Positions 10,959-23,000 of a DNA stretch of 64,000 nucleotides are shown here, piece after piece. Position 1 is the first letter of the stretch, and each line of letters begins with the position of its first letter. This DNA is from Lepidodermella squamata (Eukaryota > Gastrotricha). Location: the NCBI GenBank assembly GCA_047495785.1, contig JBLDXI010000015.1, positions 2,666,001 to 2,730,000 of the forward strand. The letters are read 5' to 3'. A model generated the notes under the pieces. It saw only the letters and a program-made list of their open reading frames with translations, searched no databases and had not been told where the DNA came from. Position numbers and translations under genes: made by a program.

Positions 10959-11256
10959 TATTCGAGATTTACTTCGTCATACAGCAACGGGGTGTTGAAA
11001 TAACTGGCAACGTCTTAAACCCAGGTGACAAATTGTTCGGACCTCGCCGGCTGGGAGAACATATCGGAAAGCCGGTCGAAATGTTCCAGAACCAATTGCC
11101 ACACAAAATTACGACTCGAGGCGCTGTAGCACCCGAATGAGCCGAGATACAAGAAATCGTCCGAACTTATCGAATTATCCAAAATTTTCACAAATTCTCT
11201 GTGAAAAAATAAGAAAAAAATTGATAAGAAACATTTTTGATTGATTTTCTTGCCTA

Positions 11257-11443
11257 GTGGAACCAAAACCGGGTCTGGCCAAAGCCGGGGCAAATCCGTG
11301 TCATTTTTCGCACGAGACCCGTTCTGTAAGGTGAGACTATCTGAACCGGGACGCCCGGCTTTCGATCGCTATACGTAACGGGTATCGTGCGAAAAATGAC
11401 GCGGGTTTGCCCCGGCTTTGGCCAGACCCGGTTTTGGTTCCAC
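11257..11443. mobile_element. 187-bp near-perfect palindromic MITE
   Basis: About 70 bp at the left (GTGGAACCAAAACCGGGTCT and onward) is repeated in inverse at the right, including the block TCATTTTTCGCACGA. The spacer is short. There is no coding potential and no clear target duplication. Confidence 0.75.
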
Positions 11444-11599
11444 CATCCACCATTCCGGTTTTCACCCCGATTTTCGTGTCCTTTCATCTTTTTCATCTTT
11501 AAATCATTTCCAACTTGGAACTTCATCTTAGTCTCGATTTGCAGAGTCAAAGTCTGTAACATATGCACATATTAATGTTTCGCGCCGCTTGGTTGCGCG

Positions 11600-11900
11600 C
11601 CCGTCTCGGAGTGGCGCGCACGCTATAATTGTACAGTGTTATGATTGGCTAGGAACGTTCTGGAAACATCTATACCCTTGTTCTAGTATATTCGATTCCC
11701 GCCATGTAACCATATATAAAGTCAATGATTTGTCGAAATAAACAAGACTGAAGTTTGCTCACAAGTCTTGGGTTTAAACTGATGGAAACATTGTTGATTA
11801 AACCGATGCAGTGTCGTGTGGGCCGTACGACATTTTGACTGTCAAGAGGTCCAGTGCTAAATAAAACCAGAAAATGCACACAAAAAAATAAACAAGATTA
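11600..11900 (+). mobile_element. Possible solo LTR-like sequence
   Basis: A TATATAAAG box (near 11713) is followed within about 30 bp by an AATAAA signal, and then by a partly repeated AATAAACAAGA(C/T)T block (near 11738 and 11887). This promoter plus polyadenylation layout is typical of LTRs. No matching second LTR, clear TG...CA ends or target duplication was found, so the call is weak. Confidence 0.2.
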
Positions 11901-11904
11901 AAGT

Positions 11905-12354
11905 TTGCTCGCTAGTCATGTGTTTGACTCTTACAAGTCCACATATTTTTTGCTTCGTGATCACGAGGTCGATGGTCATGATGATGGCCACGATGATGCC
12001 GTGGGTGATGCTGTTGTTGATGGCGAGGAAGATGACGAGGACGATGACCAGGATGATGGTGAGAGCGATGACGAGGACGATGCTGATGAGCAACATGAGC
12101 CAATTAGTGAACCAATCGAGCCGGCCCAATCGACTAAATCCAATAGAGCAGCTTCACGTGATATACGCAAGAAGAGCGGTAAATCAGACAATTCGTTTGC
12201 TCCAGGATCGTTGTTCTTCAGCGTCCCTGACAGCGACCGAGTCGATCTGGATTCAAGTTATGCTTTCAAAATGTCATGGAACCATATACAAAATGTGGCG
12301 AGCAGCTATTCAAATTGTAAGCCTTTGCTTTGCTGTGTAAATAGTGTAAAATAG
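11905..12354 (+). CDS. Hypothetical acidic low-complexity ORF, 149 aa
   Basis: The reading frame has a strongly acidic Asp/Glu/Gly run at about residues 22-66. A basic stretch (IRKKSGKSD) and a segment ending near a possible splice donor follow. No family is recognised. The GAT/GAC repeat nature of the DNA (11970-12080) means frames on both strands stay open by composition. It could be an exon, a transposon-derived acidic region or chance. Confidence 0.25.
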   Translation: MLASHVFDSYKSTYFLLRDHEVDGHDDGHDDAVGDAVVDGEEDDEDDDQDDGESDDEDDADEQHEPISEPIEPAQSTKSNRAASRDIRKKSGKSDNSFAPGSLFFSVPDSDRVDLDSSYAFKMSWNHIQNVASSYSNCKPLLCCVNSVK

Positions 12355-13920
12355 TGTTTAATCTCACAGCTAAATCAACCAAGAGCCGAACCGAGTAGAG
12401 TCCCGATGAAAGAAATCGTATTCGGCATTGTTTCGCCTATGTTGTCAGGTCTGGGAAGAAATTTGAAAGTGTTACAGCTAAAATGATCGAATTTTGGATG
12501 GCAAAGACACCATAAGACCTCGATAAAGAGTTGGGTAGAACAACTGGCGCCGTTGCCCGTTAAATACCTATGATCCACCGCCTTATAAGAGCGGGCATGT
12601 TTCGTTTTCAGTGGGTCGCTAAGGACAAGTTCCGTTTGTTCTATAATGCTGATCGTGATTGTTATGAAGTTGACAAGTAAAGGTTACGCTGTGATCTTTT
12701 GCCTCTTGCCTATGATAAATCAAAGTTGTGCCTGAAAACAAAATGGTGTAGAAGGCACGCGACCGCACTTTCCTACGTTGACAAGACTTTTTATTTTCAC
12801 TGTAAATGCGTTGAGATGAAAATAGCGGGAAATAATTTGAATCGAGTTTGGATGACGTCATCACTTTCTTGGCACCATATGCGCATTTTTTCAAAATTTC
12901 AAGAAAAGCTCCGAGTTCTGCAAGCATCTTGACGATTATGAATATGCTTATGAGGTTCCAAATTTACCCATAAGTGTCCAAATTTAGCCTAACCACGCAC
13001 CATTTTTATAAAATCAAGGTAACATGGGAAAACTTCCAAATTTTGCACAAAGATGGGAAGTGGGTCCCCTAAACAGTATTTGACCGGAAACAAGTGAAAA
13101 GTGGGGCTTAGCGAAATTTTGGGCACCGTGAGAATTTTAGGCTACTTTCAAGATCAACCTGCAAAAAGGCAGTCGAAAGTTATCAGCAGGATTGATAGTG
13201 ATAAGATGGTGATATTCAGCAGGATTGCAGAGAAAAGGGGTCTCAAAGTTTACGAGCGAAAAATGCTAATTCTAACTGGAGCTCGCTTGAAGAAATTGCA
13301 ATTAATTTGAATTAATTTTCAATTGAAATTGAATTGCAATTAATTAAAAAACTGTGTAAGAACATCTTGGGATCCAAGAATCGTCCCAAATCAAGAGAGC
13401 AAACTTTTTGTGATTTGCTGGAAGATACAGAGAGTTCGCCCACCTTCAATTTTCACTTGTTACCGGTCAATTGTAAGCTGAAAGATTCAAAACCCAACCT
13501 AAAGTTAAACATTGTAACCCCCGATTGATAATCGAACCTCCAATAAAACTCCCTATCTGGACCTTGGAAGCCGATCCATCAAGAGAAGTAATAAAATGTT
13601 GTGTAAAATGTGCACTGGATAAAAACTGAATAAAAAGGTATATAAAAATAATGCTTTCCCGGTCTTCAGACAGAAAGTCTCAAAAATTGCTTTAAAGCTA
13701 TTCTTGATTCTTGCGATAACGAAATAGATAAATAAAATAAAATAAAAAAATAAATATGAGGTTGAATTCGTGATTTCGCTTCAGGACCTTCAACAAAAAT
13801 TTGACCTCTCCAAACTCCGAACCTAACGTTTATGTTTATTCGAACTAAATTTTTCGGAAGAGCTGAAATCACCAGGGGATGAATGCGATTACTGAAAATG
13901 TCAAGATTTCCCATTACAAA
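12355..13920. other. Interval without a supported gene
   Basis: Several frames of 60-100 codons exist on both strands but none shows a recognisable domain or consistent splice joins. A stretch near 12606-12930 reads partly protein-like on the plus strand (WVAKDKFRLFYNADRDCYEV) with an in-frame stop, possibly a decayed coding fragment. Confidence 0.35.
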
Positions 13921-15733
13921 TTAGCCGCTGATTGCTTGCTGACTGCACGATGGCAAAGCTACATCGTATTTGTTCATGGCAATGCATCTGACCCTGCCGT
14001 TAACGCCGGCTGGGAATTTCTTACCTGCATCGCAAGCGCAAGTGAAAGATTCGCCGACATTGACGAAATCATCTTCGTTTTCACGGCCATCAACCTCGCA
14101 ATATCCGCCTGAGATTTCACTGGGGAAAGCGCAGACAGGTCTTGCGGTAGTCGAGCTGAAGGTGCACGATGGCCTGTTGCCATCCCATATGTTCATGCCC
14201 TTGCAGGTCAGGGTGACAGTTGCACCGTTCTGTCCATTGGTCAAGTAACCTCGGTCACAGCCACAAATAGCCTTCTCTCCAACGTCAAAGTCGGTAGCAC
14301 CATCCTTCGCTGCTGATTCGCAGTAGCCATTAACCAGAGTGTCCAAAGCAGACAGCGTGCAGATAGGTTTCAGGGTAGTGGTGATCTTCATGCACTTTGG
14401 CAGGACGCCTGAAAATGTCCTGGTAGATTGGCACTTGAGAACGCGATCTCCTATGAACCAGTAGTCATCTTCATCGTTGCAGGCGCAGGAAACCTAAGAT
14501 TGAGGACATATTTAGATTTTACGCAGATTAAAAGTTGATAGATTACCGTGCGTCCGATGTCGACATCGTTATCGTCGTCGCCCTCCTCGGCGTGGCAAAC
14601 ACCTCCGACAACCGTTGGAGCTCTGCCGCAGCCGGCAGCACGGGTGGTCGTGGCTATCCTGACGCAGGTTGGATATTTGGACCAGGAGCCATTGGTCTGG
14701 CAAGTAATCGTGGGGTTTCCGGACATTTGGAAGCCAGGATTGCACTGTTGTTGATTTAGGATTATGAAAAGCGAACAATTTCAGCTCATCAGCTTACTGT
14801 AAATGTAACAGCCTCTCCGATTTTGAAGATCTGTTTGTTGTCAGCGCCTCCGATACAGTTGCTTCCATCGCAGCCAGTATTAGGAACGTCCTTTGGTCTT
14901 ACGCATACAGGCGCTACTGGGGTCGTTATTATTGGTTTGCAAGTGGGGACGTTGACGAATCTAAGGGGTAGAAATTTACGATATATTTAAAATTTCTCAA
15001 GAATATCAAAATACCTGTCATTTCCGATGCATCTAACCCTTACGCTCGTTGGCCATAATGCATCACGGCGTTTCCGGCCAGATAAAGTTGCAGTAGCAGC
15101 TATGTAGTATCCGGAATTGCACGAGCAAGAAACTTCCTCATTCACGGCGATGCGTGGATTCGTGGTGTTGATTCTTGTGCAAGTAACGTAAGCGACCAAA
15201 GGCAATTTAGCGCAGCCCGGAACTGGGGGTGTGGTAACGACGATTCGCTTGCAGGTTGGCGGGTTCAGCCAAGTGTTCCACTCTTTACAAGTCGGGTTCA
15301 TCACACCTGTTGAGCGCATGTAGCCAGCTTGACAGGTGCAGTTAGCTTGGTCTCGAACTCGGAAGTATATTCCACTCAATTTGGCACCAGTGCATGAACC
15401 GTAAGCAATAGTTGGTGCTGAGCATATCATCTCGCAAGTTGGGCTCGGAGTCCATGTACCGTTGGACTGGCATGTGACCTGAGTCGGACCAGTGAAAACC
15501 CAGCTGGAGTTGATCGGCTTGTAATAGACAATAGTGTTGGGGTCGTAGAGCTGAAGATCTTTGACTTCGCTAGTTTTAACGATGAACGAAGCAGCGCTTG
15601 AATCAGCCCATTTCTTGGTTGAGCAGTTGCCGCAGAAGACGAAAGGCGGATTACCACACTGACGGCCATCGACTGAACCGAGGAAGAAACAAGCAACGCC
15701 CAGTAGGGCAAGGGAGATAACAACCTTCAGCAT
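13921..15733 (-). CDS. Secreted protein with seven sushi/CCP-like modules (paralogue B)
   Basis: Four exons on the minus strand (15733-15015, 14960-14798, 14744-14547, 14493-13921) join in frame to a 550-residue protein. Introns are 53-54 bp with GT-AG ends. Residues 1-22 are a signal peptide (MLKVVISLALLGVACFFLGS). The rest contains about seven Cys-rich modules, each ending in a pattern such as TCxxNGTWxxxPTC or LTCKGMNxWDGxRPSC, typical of complement-control (sushi) folds. Linkers are Thr-rich (TTTR, VTTPP). Sushi modules generally bind proteins or glycans outside the cell; no specific partner can be named. The start is set by the signal peptide and the TATA box about 50 bp upstream. Length and exon phases equal those of the copy at 17345. 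Confidence 0.85.
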
Positions 15734-16040
15734 TGTTTAGAAAAACCAGAAACTGAATTTATGCTTTCTGTACTGCACCCTTTATATAGAGCCGGAATCA
15801 GCGTGAAAGCGGACGTTATTGCTCAAAATCCTACGCATCCTAAAAATAGATAATATGTCTAAAATGAATTACTCTTATATAGTCAACAGCTACGTCTCTC
15901 CGCTTAAAACTTAAAACCGCCAATGCACCATCGTGACCGCTGCGGTTAACGTGGCGAGCTTTTTTACCATATGAGCAGCGCTTTTTCAATCCCTCTTTCC
16001 TTTGTTGAAATGTGGAAGGCCGTACAACCACAATTTTAAG
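15734..16040 (-). promoter_or_regulatory. Conserved upstream block of sushi gene B
   Basis: A TATATAAA-like box (plus 15781-15788) lies about 50 bp upstream of the start codon. Further blocks are shared with the other two copies, including GCGGACGTTATTGCTC and ACCATATGAGCAGCGC. Conservation fades at about 16040. Confidence 0.6.
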
Positions 16041-16485
16041 GGAAAAAACGCTTTCCTCAATTAACTGCAAATTTTCCAAGCAGAAATCCAAGAGAAAGCC
16101 GAAATCATTAAAATGAAAACCAGATAAAAAATATGAGAATTCTCAGAATTTTTATTGGTTGGTCGAAGGACTCAAGATTGGGAACCAGGCACCCTTTGAA
16201 GGTACCATGGGTTACCATGGGTGAATATGGACCTACTTCCAACTGCTAAGTGAGACCATCGACCTACTTTATTTGCGCTTACACTTGCTTAAAATCACTG
16301 TAAAAACCGACTTGAAACCTATATACCCCTATTAACCCCTATTGTATAAGCGTGACCAGCTGGTCTAGTGGTCTACTATAGGCCCAGTAAAGCCTAGACT
16401 GGGCCCAAAAAATTCGAGCCCAGCCTGGGCCTAGAAATGAGGAGCCCAGCATAGGCCTAGCCTAAGCCCACAGGGTTTTGACTGG
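16041..16485. other. Non-coding interval with small GGGCCC repeats
   Basis: It contains a cluster of short direct and inverted GGGCC(C/T)AG repeats at about 16378-16475. No gene is supported. Confidence 0.35.
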
Positions 16486-17057
16486 GATGTCTGGCTGACG
16501 CATTAGTGGCTTCATTCAGGACTGACCTGGAACGCGGATGACTATGGCGGTATCGAACAACAATGGATCAGGTACGTTTTTCTCGAATTACAACCTCGAT
16601 TTCTGCTTTTCGTCGCCGAAAATCATCTAAAAGACCCGGCTGATTCGATTTATTCCAAACCAGTGCCTGGACGTACAACCGGGTTGAATCTAGGTCACCC
16701 AGTTTAGTCACCCTATCGCCCTCGCTGAAGAATTGTAGCGAGAATAATTCACCGAGGAAGTCGTCGATCAAATGTTCGGCTAAATCTAAGCGAAAACGAG
16801 TTAATTTCGAATCGGATTTACATCGAGCTATTCTGGAGGCCTTGCCAGCTTTTCAGGAGTACTATCATCTGCCCGAGGTGCGTCAAGGCCTGATTTACGT
16901 TCAATACATAGCCGATCGCTTTGAGGCCGCCAATGAAGAGACGAGGATAAAAAATGAATGGCAAGCTGTTTCGCGAGTTATGGATCGATTTTTTTCTGTT
17001 GTTTTCACGGCTGTTTTCATTATTGGGACTCTGGTTATTCTGCTTTCCTCACCTTAA
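16486..17057 (+). pseudogene. Nicotinic acetylcholine receptor-like subunit relic
   Basis: The plus strand at 16486-16571 reads DVWLTH*W then GLTWNADDYGGIEQQW, the loop-D region typical of nicotinic receptor subunits. It has an in-frame TAG at 16504-16506 where the family has a Gln or similar, and ends at a GT donor. From about 16645 a second open stretch reads as an M3-M4 loop, then a pre-M4 amphipathic helix (LIYVQYIADRF), M4 (VSRVMDRFFSVVFTAVFI, then IGTLVILL) and a stop at 17057. The Cys-loop and M1-M3 are missing between the two blocks. With the nonsense codon and internal deletion this is a pseudogene. The family match of both blocks is strong. Confidence 0.85.
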
Positions 17058-17344
17058 TCACATCTCGTCATAACCCAATATTTTCAAAATTATTTTCTAT
17101 TCGTGTGCGCAATAGTTGTTCAAAGGGTATCACAACGGATTCAGCTTTCCTCTGGTTCCTTTGGTTCCGCAGTAATTCGGTATAGGTACAAACCAAGAAG
17201 AATGTGTGACATTTTAATGCTGAATCTGAATCTGAATATTTGCACATCTAAAAATTAAGTTATGGCGCTACATATTCTGATTCTTTGCGAGTATGGTTAT
17301 TTGTTTCTGTTTGTCTATAGTGATCAATATCGACCCATTGTAGA

Positions 17345-19172
17345 TTAGCCGCTGATTGCTTGCTGACTGCACGTTGGCAAAGCAACATCGTATTTGTTCA
17401 TGGCGATGCACCTGACCCTGCCGGTAACGCCGGATGGGAATTTCTTGCCAGCATCGCAAGCGCAGGTGAACGACTCGCCGACATTGACAAAGTCATCTTC
17501 GTTTTCACGACCGTCAACCTCGCAATATCCGCCCGAGATGTCACTTGGGAATGCGCAGACAGGTCGCGCGGTGGTCGAGCTGAAGGTGCACGATGGCCTG
17601 CTACCATCCCACGTGTTCATGCCTTTGCAAGTCAGGGTAACAGTGGCACTTTTTTGTCCATTGGTTAGGTACCCTGCGTCACAGCCGCAAATAGCCTTAT
17701 CTCCGATATCGAAATCGGTAGCACCATCGTTCAGTGCTGACTGGCAATATCCATTGGTCAGTGTGTCCAAAGCGGATAGCGTGCAGATAGGTCTCAGGGT
17801 CGTCGTGATCTTAACGCACGTTGGCAGCACACCTGAAAATGTCCTGCTAGCTAGGCACTTGAGAGTTCGATCTCCTGTTAACAGGTAGCCATCTTCATCA
17901 TTGCAAGCGCAGGACACCTTATTGGTTGAGAGCAGAATTTATATGATATTGTTTAAATTGTGAATGAATTTTGAATTACTGTGCGCCCAACGTCAACATC
18001 GTTATCGTCGTCGCCTTCCTCGGCGTGGCAGACGCCTCCGACTACCGTCGGAGCCTTGCCGCAGCCGGCAGCACGGGTGGTCGTGGCGATCCTTGTGCAG
18101 GCTGGATATTTGGACCAGGCGCCATTGGTCTGGCAAGTAATCGTGGGATTTCCAGACATTTGGAAGCCAGGATTGCACTAAAGTTAATTTAGACAATTTA
18201 GACCTCTGAATAATTTCAGCTCATCAGCTTACTGTAAATGTAACAGCCTCTCCGATTTTGAAGATCTGTTTGTTGTCATCACCGCCGATACAGTTGTTTC
18301 CATCGCAACCAGTATTAGGAACTGCATTCGGCCGCCGGCATTGAGGAGCAAAGGTGTATGTAGTTATTGGCTGGCAGGTGGGAACGCCGGTGAATCTAAT
18401 AGGTTAAAATATGGTTAATAAAATCAGTTGCCATACAAATTGTTGCAAGATACTTGTCATTTCCGATGCATCTCGCGCGAGCACTCGTTCGCCAGTCAGT
18501 GTTACGACGTTTACGACCAGACAGTGTTGCTGTTGCGCTGACGTAGTATCCGGAGTTGCACGTGCAAGAAACTTCTTCATTCAGGGCAATGCGTGGATTT
18601 GTAGTGTTTATCCTTGTGCAGGTACCGTATGCCACCAAAGGTAACTTTGCGCAGCCAGGGAAGAGGGTTGTGGTAGTGACAATTGGTTTGCAGGTCGGCG
18701 GGTTCAGCCAGGTGTTCCACTCTTTACACGTCGGATTCAGTACACCTGTTGAGCGCATGTAGCCGGCTTGACAGGAGCAATTGGCTTGGTCTCGAACTCG
18801 GAAGTACTTTCCATTCAATTTGGCACCAGTGCAAGAACCGTAAGGAATAGTTGGTGGCGAGCAGATCATCTCGCATGTTGGGCTCTGAGTCCATGTACCG
18901 TTGGCCTGGCATGTGACCTGAGTTGGACCAGTGAAAACCCAGCTGGAGTTGATCGGCTTGTAATATACAACGGTATTGGGGTCGTAGAGCTGAAGGTCCT
19001 TGACTTCGCTAGTTTTGACAACGTACCCAGGTTCGAATTGACCCACCCATGGCTTGGTTGAGCAGTTGCCACAGTAGACATAGGGCGGATTGCCGCACTG
19101 ACGGCCATCGGCAGAACTGAGGAAGAAGCAAGCAACTCCCAAAAGGGCCAAGGAGAGAACAACCTTCAGCAT
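17345..19172 (-). CDS. Secreted protein with seven sushi/CCP-like modules (paralogue C)
   Basis: Exons 19172-18454, 18395-18233, 18177-17980 and 17917-17345 join in frame to 550 residues, exactly the length of paralogue B. The introns are 55-62 bp and fall at the same positions. The signal peptide MLKVVLSLALLGVACFFLSS is followed by about seven sushi-like modules with conserved CxW..PxC endings and extra CxC pairs. The longer open frame upstream of 19172 is rejected as the start because the signal peptide begins at 19172 and a TATA box lies about 50 bp upstream. Residues differ from B mostly between Cys positions, which suggests an older duplication under constraint. Its function beyond secretion and binding is unknown. 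Confidence 0.85.
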
Positions 19173-19495
19173 TGTATAGGAAAAGACAAAAATTGACTGG
19201 ATGGTTTCTATATAGCTCCCGTTATATACAGCCGGAATCAGGATGAAAGCGGACGCTATTGCTCGGAATCCTACGCATCCTGAAAAATAGATGTTATGAC
19301 TGAAATGTGAATCACTCTGTATAATATTCAACAGCTACGTCTCTCGGCTTGAAACCACGGCGGCAGAACGCGAATGCACCATTGTCACCGCTGCGGTTAA
19401 CGTGACGAGCTTTTTTACCATATGACTAGCTCTTTTCGTCAATCCCGCTTTCCTTTGTTGAATTGTGGAAGGTCGTACGTCCGCAATCATATGGA
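19173..19495 (-). promoter_or_regulatory. Conserved upstream block of sushi gene C
   Basis: A TATATAA box (plus 19222-19228) lies about 50 bp upstream of the start. The shared blocks seen in copies A and B run to about 19490. Confidence 0.6.
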
Positions 19496-19605
19496 AAAAA
19501 CGCTTTCTTTAACAAAAACTGCAAAATTTGGAAGATCTAAGTTTTGAGCCGAACTCATTCCATTTTCAAATTCAGACGAAAACGTGAATTTTCTCAAGAA
19601 TTTAA

Positions 19606-20007
19606 CCCTTAGCCGCCGAAGACGTGTACGCGCGTTAATTCCGGAGAAAATTCACCGTGGTCGGAGGATTTGGGCTATCGAACCCATTGTTGGGTCATAA
19701 ATTATAATAAATCAATAGCAAGAAACAAGCACTCCCCGAAAATCCAAATTTTCGAAGCCATTCCGACCAGGTCGAAAATAGTGAGAACATGTTTAAATGA
19801 CTTGTTAACACGTCATAAAAACGCGTTAACACGTCATAGCAACGGCAACCCAGGTAAATTTCTTCTGAAAAAGAGGTTCGGCTTTCAATCTAAGGCTAAA
19901 TGTAAGACTTTCTGCCGACTCAGAATTTGATTTTAGCCTCTTCTTGATTTTCTGGGATTTTCTGAAAGGTGCTCGAGTTAACACGTCATTGCGCCGGCGG
20001 CTAAGGG
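19606..20007. mobile_element. piggyBac-type MITE, 402 bp
   Basis: Flanked on both sides by TTAA (19602-19605 and 20008-20011). The terminal inverted repeat CCCTTAGCCGCCG is present at the left and in inverse at the right. TTAA target sites and CCC-starting ends are the hallmark of the piggyBac superfamily. The body carries repeated TTAACACGTCAT motifs and no transposase. Confidence 0.8.
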
Positions 20008-20090
20008 TTAAACGATTGGTCAAGGCTTCAGGCTACCCAGGGAATCAAAATGTTCCCTTTTTCCATTTATTTTCATTTTTTTGCATCTAG

Positions 20091-23000
20091 CTAACACACG
20101 ACAGGGGAATCAGCGAGAGCTTTTATGAAGTTAAGCTGGCTCGTTATAGCCGATTCAGCTTCCTTTTTGAGGTTTATCGACCAGAAAACATTAGTCCGAA
20201 TCCTGGCGGCGACAAATTCCCGATGGCGAATAACTTCTTTCAATGCGGTTGAATTCGCTAATTTCGCCTCAGCAACTTCGACAAAATCTTGAAACTTTGA
20301 AAAATACAAAAATTATAGATAGAAATAGGTAATATAAGAAGAGGTTTACTTCGTCATACAGCAGTGGGGTGTTGAAATAGCTGGCAATGTCATAAACCCA
20401 GGTGACAAATTGTTCGGACCTCGCCGGCTGGGAGAAAATATCGAAAAGTCGGTCGAAATGTTCCCGAACCAATTGCCACACAAAATTACGACTCGAAGCG
20501 CTGTAGCACGCAAATGAGCCGAGAAACAAAAAATCGTCCAAACTTATCGAATTATCCAGAATTTTCACAAATTCTCTGTGACAAAAATAAGAAAAAAATT
20601 TAAAATTTTTATAATCAAGTTTTCTTACCTAGTCAAAATCCAAGGCTGTTGAGTTTTAGCAACGGCGAATAGTACATCTCGTTTCAGCTGGTTATTTCTC
20701 GTTCGTTCAAACAAATCTAACAACTGATGAACAATTCCTTCATTGTCATTGGCGAGCAATCGCGAGGTGAAAACAACGCGCCGTAGTTGCTTTTTCATCA
20801 CGTCTTTCGAGTCTCGCCTGAAATACTTTGAGTAGCAATCGATTTCTAGGCTATTTCGCAGGTCGACCAGGCTCATTTCAGCGAAAACTTGCAGAATTTT
20901 GAGCCTAGGATCCATTTCTTCGATCGACTCGTTTACCAATGTTTTCATTACGTTTATTCGAGCGGAACGAAGAAGACCTAGTACAAAGGTCTGAAAAATA
21001 ATTAAAAATTTAAAAAATTTTAAATTTTAAAAACTGAAACTGAAATTAAAATTTGTATCAAAATTAGAAGAATAATCGGGAAAAGTCTGAAAAAATGGCA
21101 AAATTGAAATTGGAAAATTAAAAATAATTTAGAGAAATCAATGTTTTTTACCTGAAAAACTCCGAATTGAGAGGAATGAGATAGCATCTGATTTAGGTAA
21201 TTGACATGCTCCCATAATGACCGCCAAGTTCCGGCGTAAGTTTCTTTCGCCATGAAATTAATCAATCGAAAAGCTGTGTGATAACTTAGACGGCCAGCTT
21301 TAGCCAACTCAAACGCATCGTCAACAAAGCTCGCCCGATCTTCAGGTAAAAACATTTCCTATAAAGAAATGTTCAATTGTTGAGATTTTTTCGAATTTCG
21401 GAAAAATACGATGTTTGAAGAAAGAAGTTTTCCGAATTTAACCCAAGTGTCATTAGGGTAGTTGATTCGAGCGAAGGCTAACCGGCCTGAATTGACAATG
21501 ACCGATCCGACAAGCATTTCGTCGTCATTCAAGGTTTTCACCACAAACTCATCCTCGTCTTGAAAAAAATCCAAATTAAAAACGAAATCGTGAAAAAATT
21601 GAAAGATTTACCTGGGTGGAACCAAATTAACGGTGATTTCGACTCTGTGCTACCGGGGGAAGATAGCGCGATTGGGATTGTCCAAACTTGGCCGAAATTA
21701 ACTTCGATACTTGACGAATTACTCTGCCCAGCTGGGTTCCATTGTGGCATTATGAACCTTTCCTGCCTCACGGTAATTTGCCTCGTTTCGGCACATCGAT
21801 ATAGGACTGTTACTAAAGGAATGCCAGGCTGGTCGATCCAGCCTAAAAAATTCTGGCGCTGGTCTTTCATTCCGCCGGTCATCTTAACAAATGAATCATT
21901 AAAATTAAAGAACATTTTATAAATTTAGTTATTACGGTGGAAAATGTGTTGAAAAAATCGTCCAATCGAGCAGCTCGATTTCGGAATTTTTCCAGAAATG
22001 TCCGCAGGGTGTCTCGAAATTTCGGCATGCCAAAGCTCTCGATCATCATCGAAACGATATAACGAGCTTTTTCTCGCGTCATTCTCTGGCTTGAAAAGTA
22101 CGTCGAGACAATGGTTTCACGCGATTTAGCGCTGATTGAGCCGTGGTAGTCTAGCGGCTTAGCCAGCCAGTGATTGCCGTATTCGTATTTTGCGGGACCT
22201 TCCAAATAGGCGGAAACGCCTTCGCGGAGCCAAGAGTCGTGCCAAGTGTTCAGGGTGACTAGTTGGCCGATCCATTGTTTAACCAGTAAATTCGTAATTT
22301 CAGCCTCGAAAGTCAAAATATCTTCAGCGTTGCCGCCCTCAGTACCAAGTAGGACTAAAAATTGACGAAGAAAACAATAATTAAAATCCGCCTTAAAACT
22401 GAAATAACCGGACATTTTTTTTTTAATTTTGTCACAAGTTTTGAAATCGTGGGATCGATTTTAGGAAAAAATTTGGCTTCACAAATTAGAAAAAATTGAA
22501 AAATATCGAATTCCATAAGGTCATAAGGCCATGAATTTGAAAATTAACTAGCGGTTATGGAAAATATTCTAATTTCATTTGAATTTGAATTTCAAAAATG
22601 TCATTATTTTTTAATTATAATTTTAATTATAATCCCTCTTATCCCTCGTAAACGATCACAAAATGCTAGGTAATTAATTCAATATTAATTTTACCTTCTT
22701 CCTTGATGAAAACAATGCCCCAATTAGTTCGGAAACCGTTGTCGCTCGCTTCAGGGTGGACAATAAAATCAAGCTTGGGCAGCGGGTAATTTTGCGCGAA
22801 AAACAGTCGCAGCCACTTCAACTCCCGAACGGCCACATTAACGACCATCCTGGCGCCATTTTCCCAACTTCGAACGCCGACAAAATACTCCGGCATGTAG
22901 ATACAAACCGCTGGTTGCAGGCCGTCTCTAGCAGCTTCAAGACATCTCGAGTTCCAAAATGGCCCGATAGCGAAGGCTAAAGATGCCGGTGGCATTGTTA

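Larger units (their letters stand above)
9443..11205 (-). pseudogene. Broken partial duplicate of the M1 aminopeptidase 3' exons
   Basis: Three minus-strand blocks match the last two exons of the gene at 20091-24297. About 10970-11205 matches exon 7 (reads like NSISSDDFLYLGSF and ARSEQFVTWV). About 10360-10525 matches the first part of exon 8, and about 9443-9514 matches its end (SQLIFIKALADSPVV then stop). The order is preserved, but a 413-bp element (10546-10958) sits at the exon 7/8 intron. About 0.85 kb of GC-rich inserted sequence, including a 264-bp palindrome, splits exon 8. No upstream exons are present. It cannot make a working protein. Confidence 0.85.

Noticed and set aside
11912-12191. 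Several overlapping open frames on both strands, rich in Asp, His or Ser
   Set aside because: They arise from one GAT/GAC-type low-complexity tract that keeps all frames open; only the longest plus-strand frame was listed, at low confidence.
19173-19331. Longer N-terminal extension of sushi gene C
   Set aside because: The signal peptide starts at 19172 as in the paralogues and the TATA box lies inside the supposed extension.
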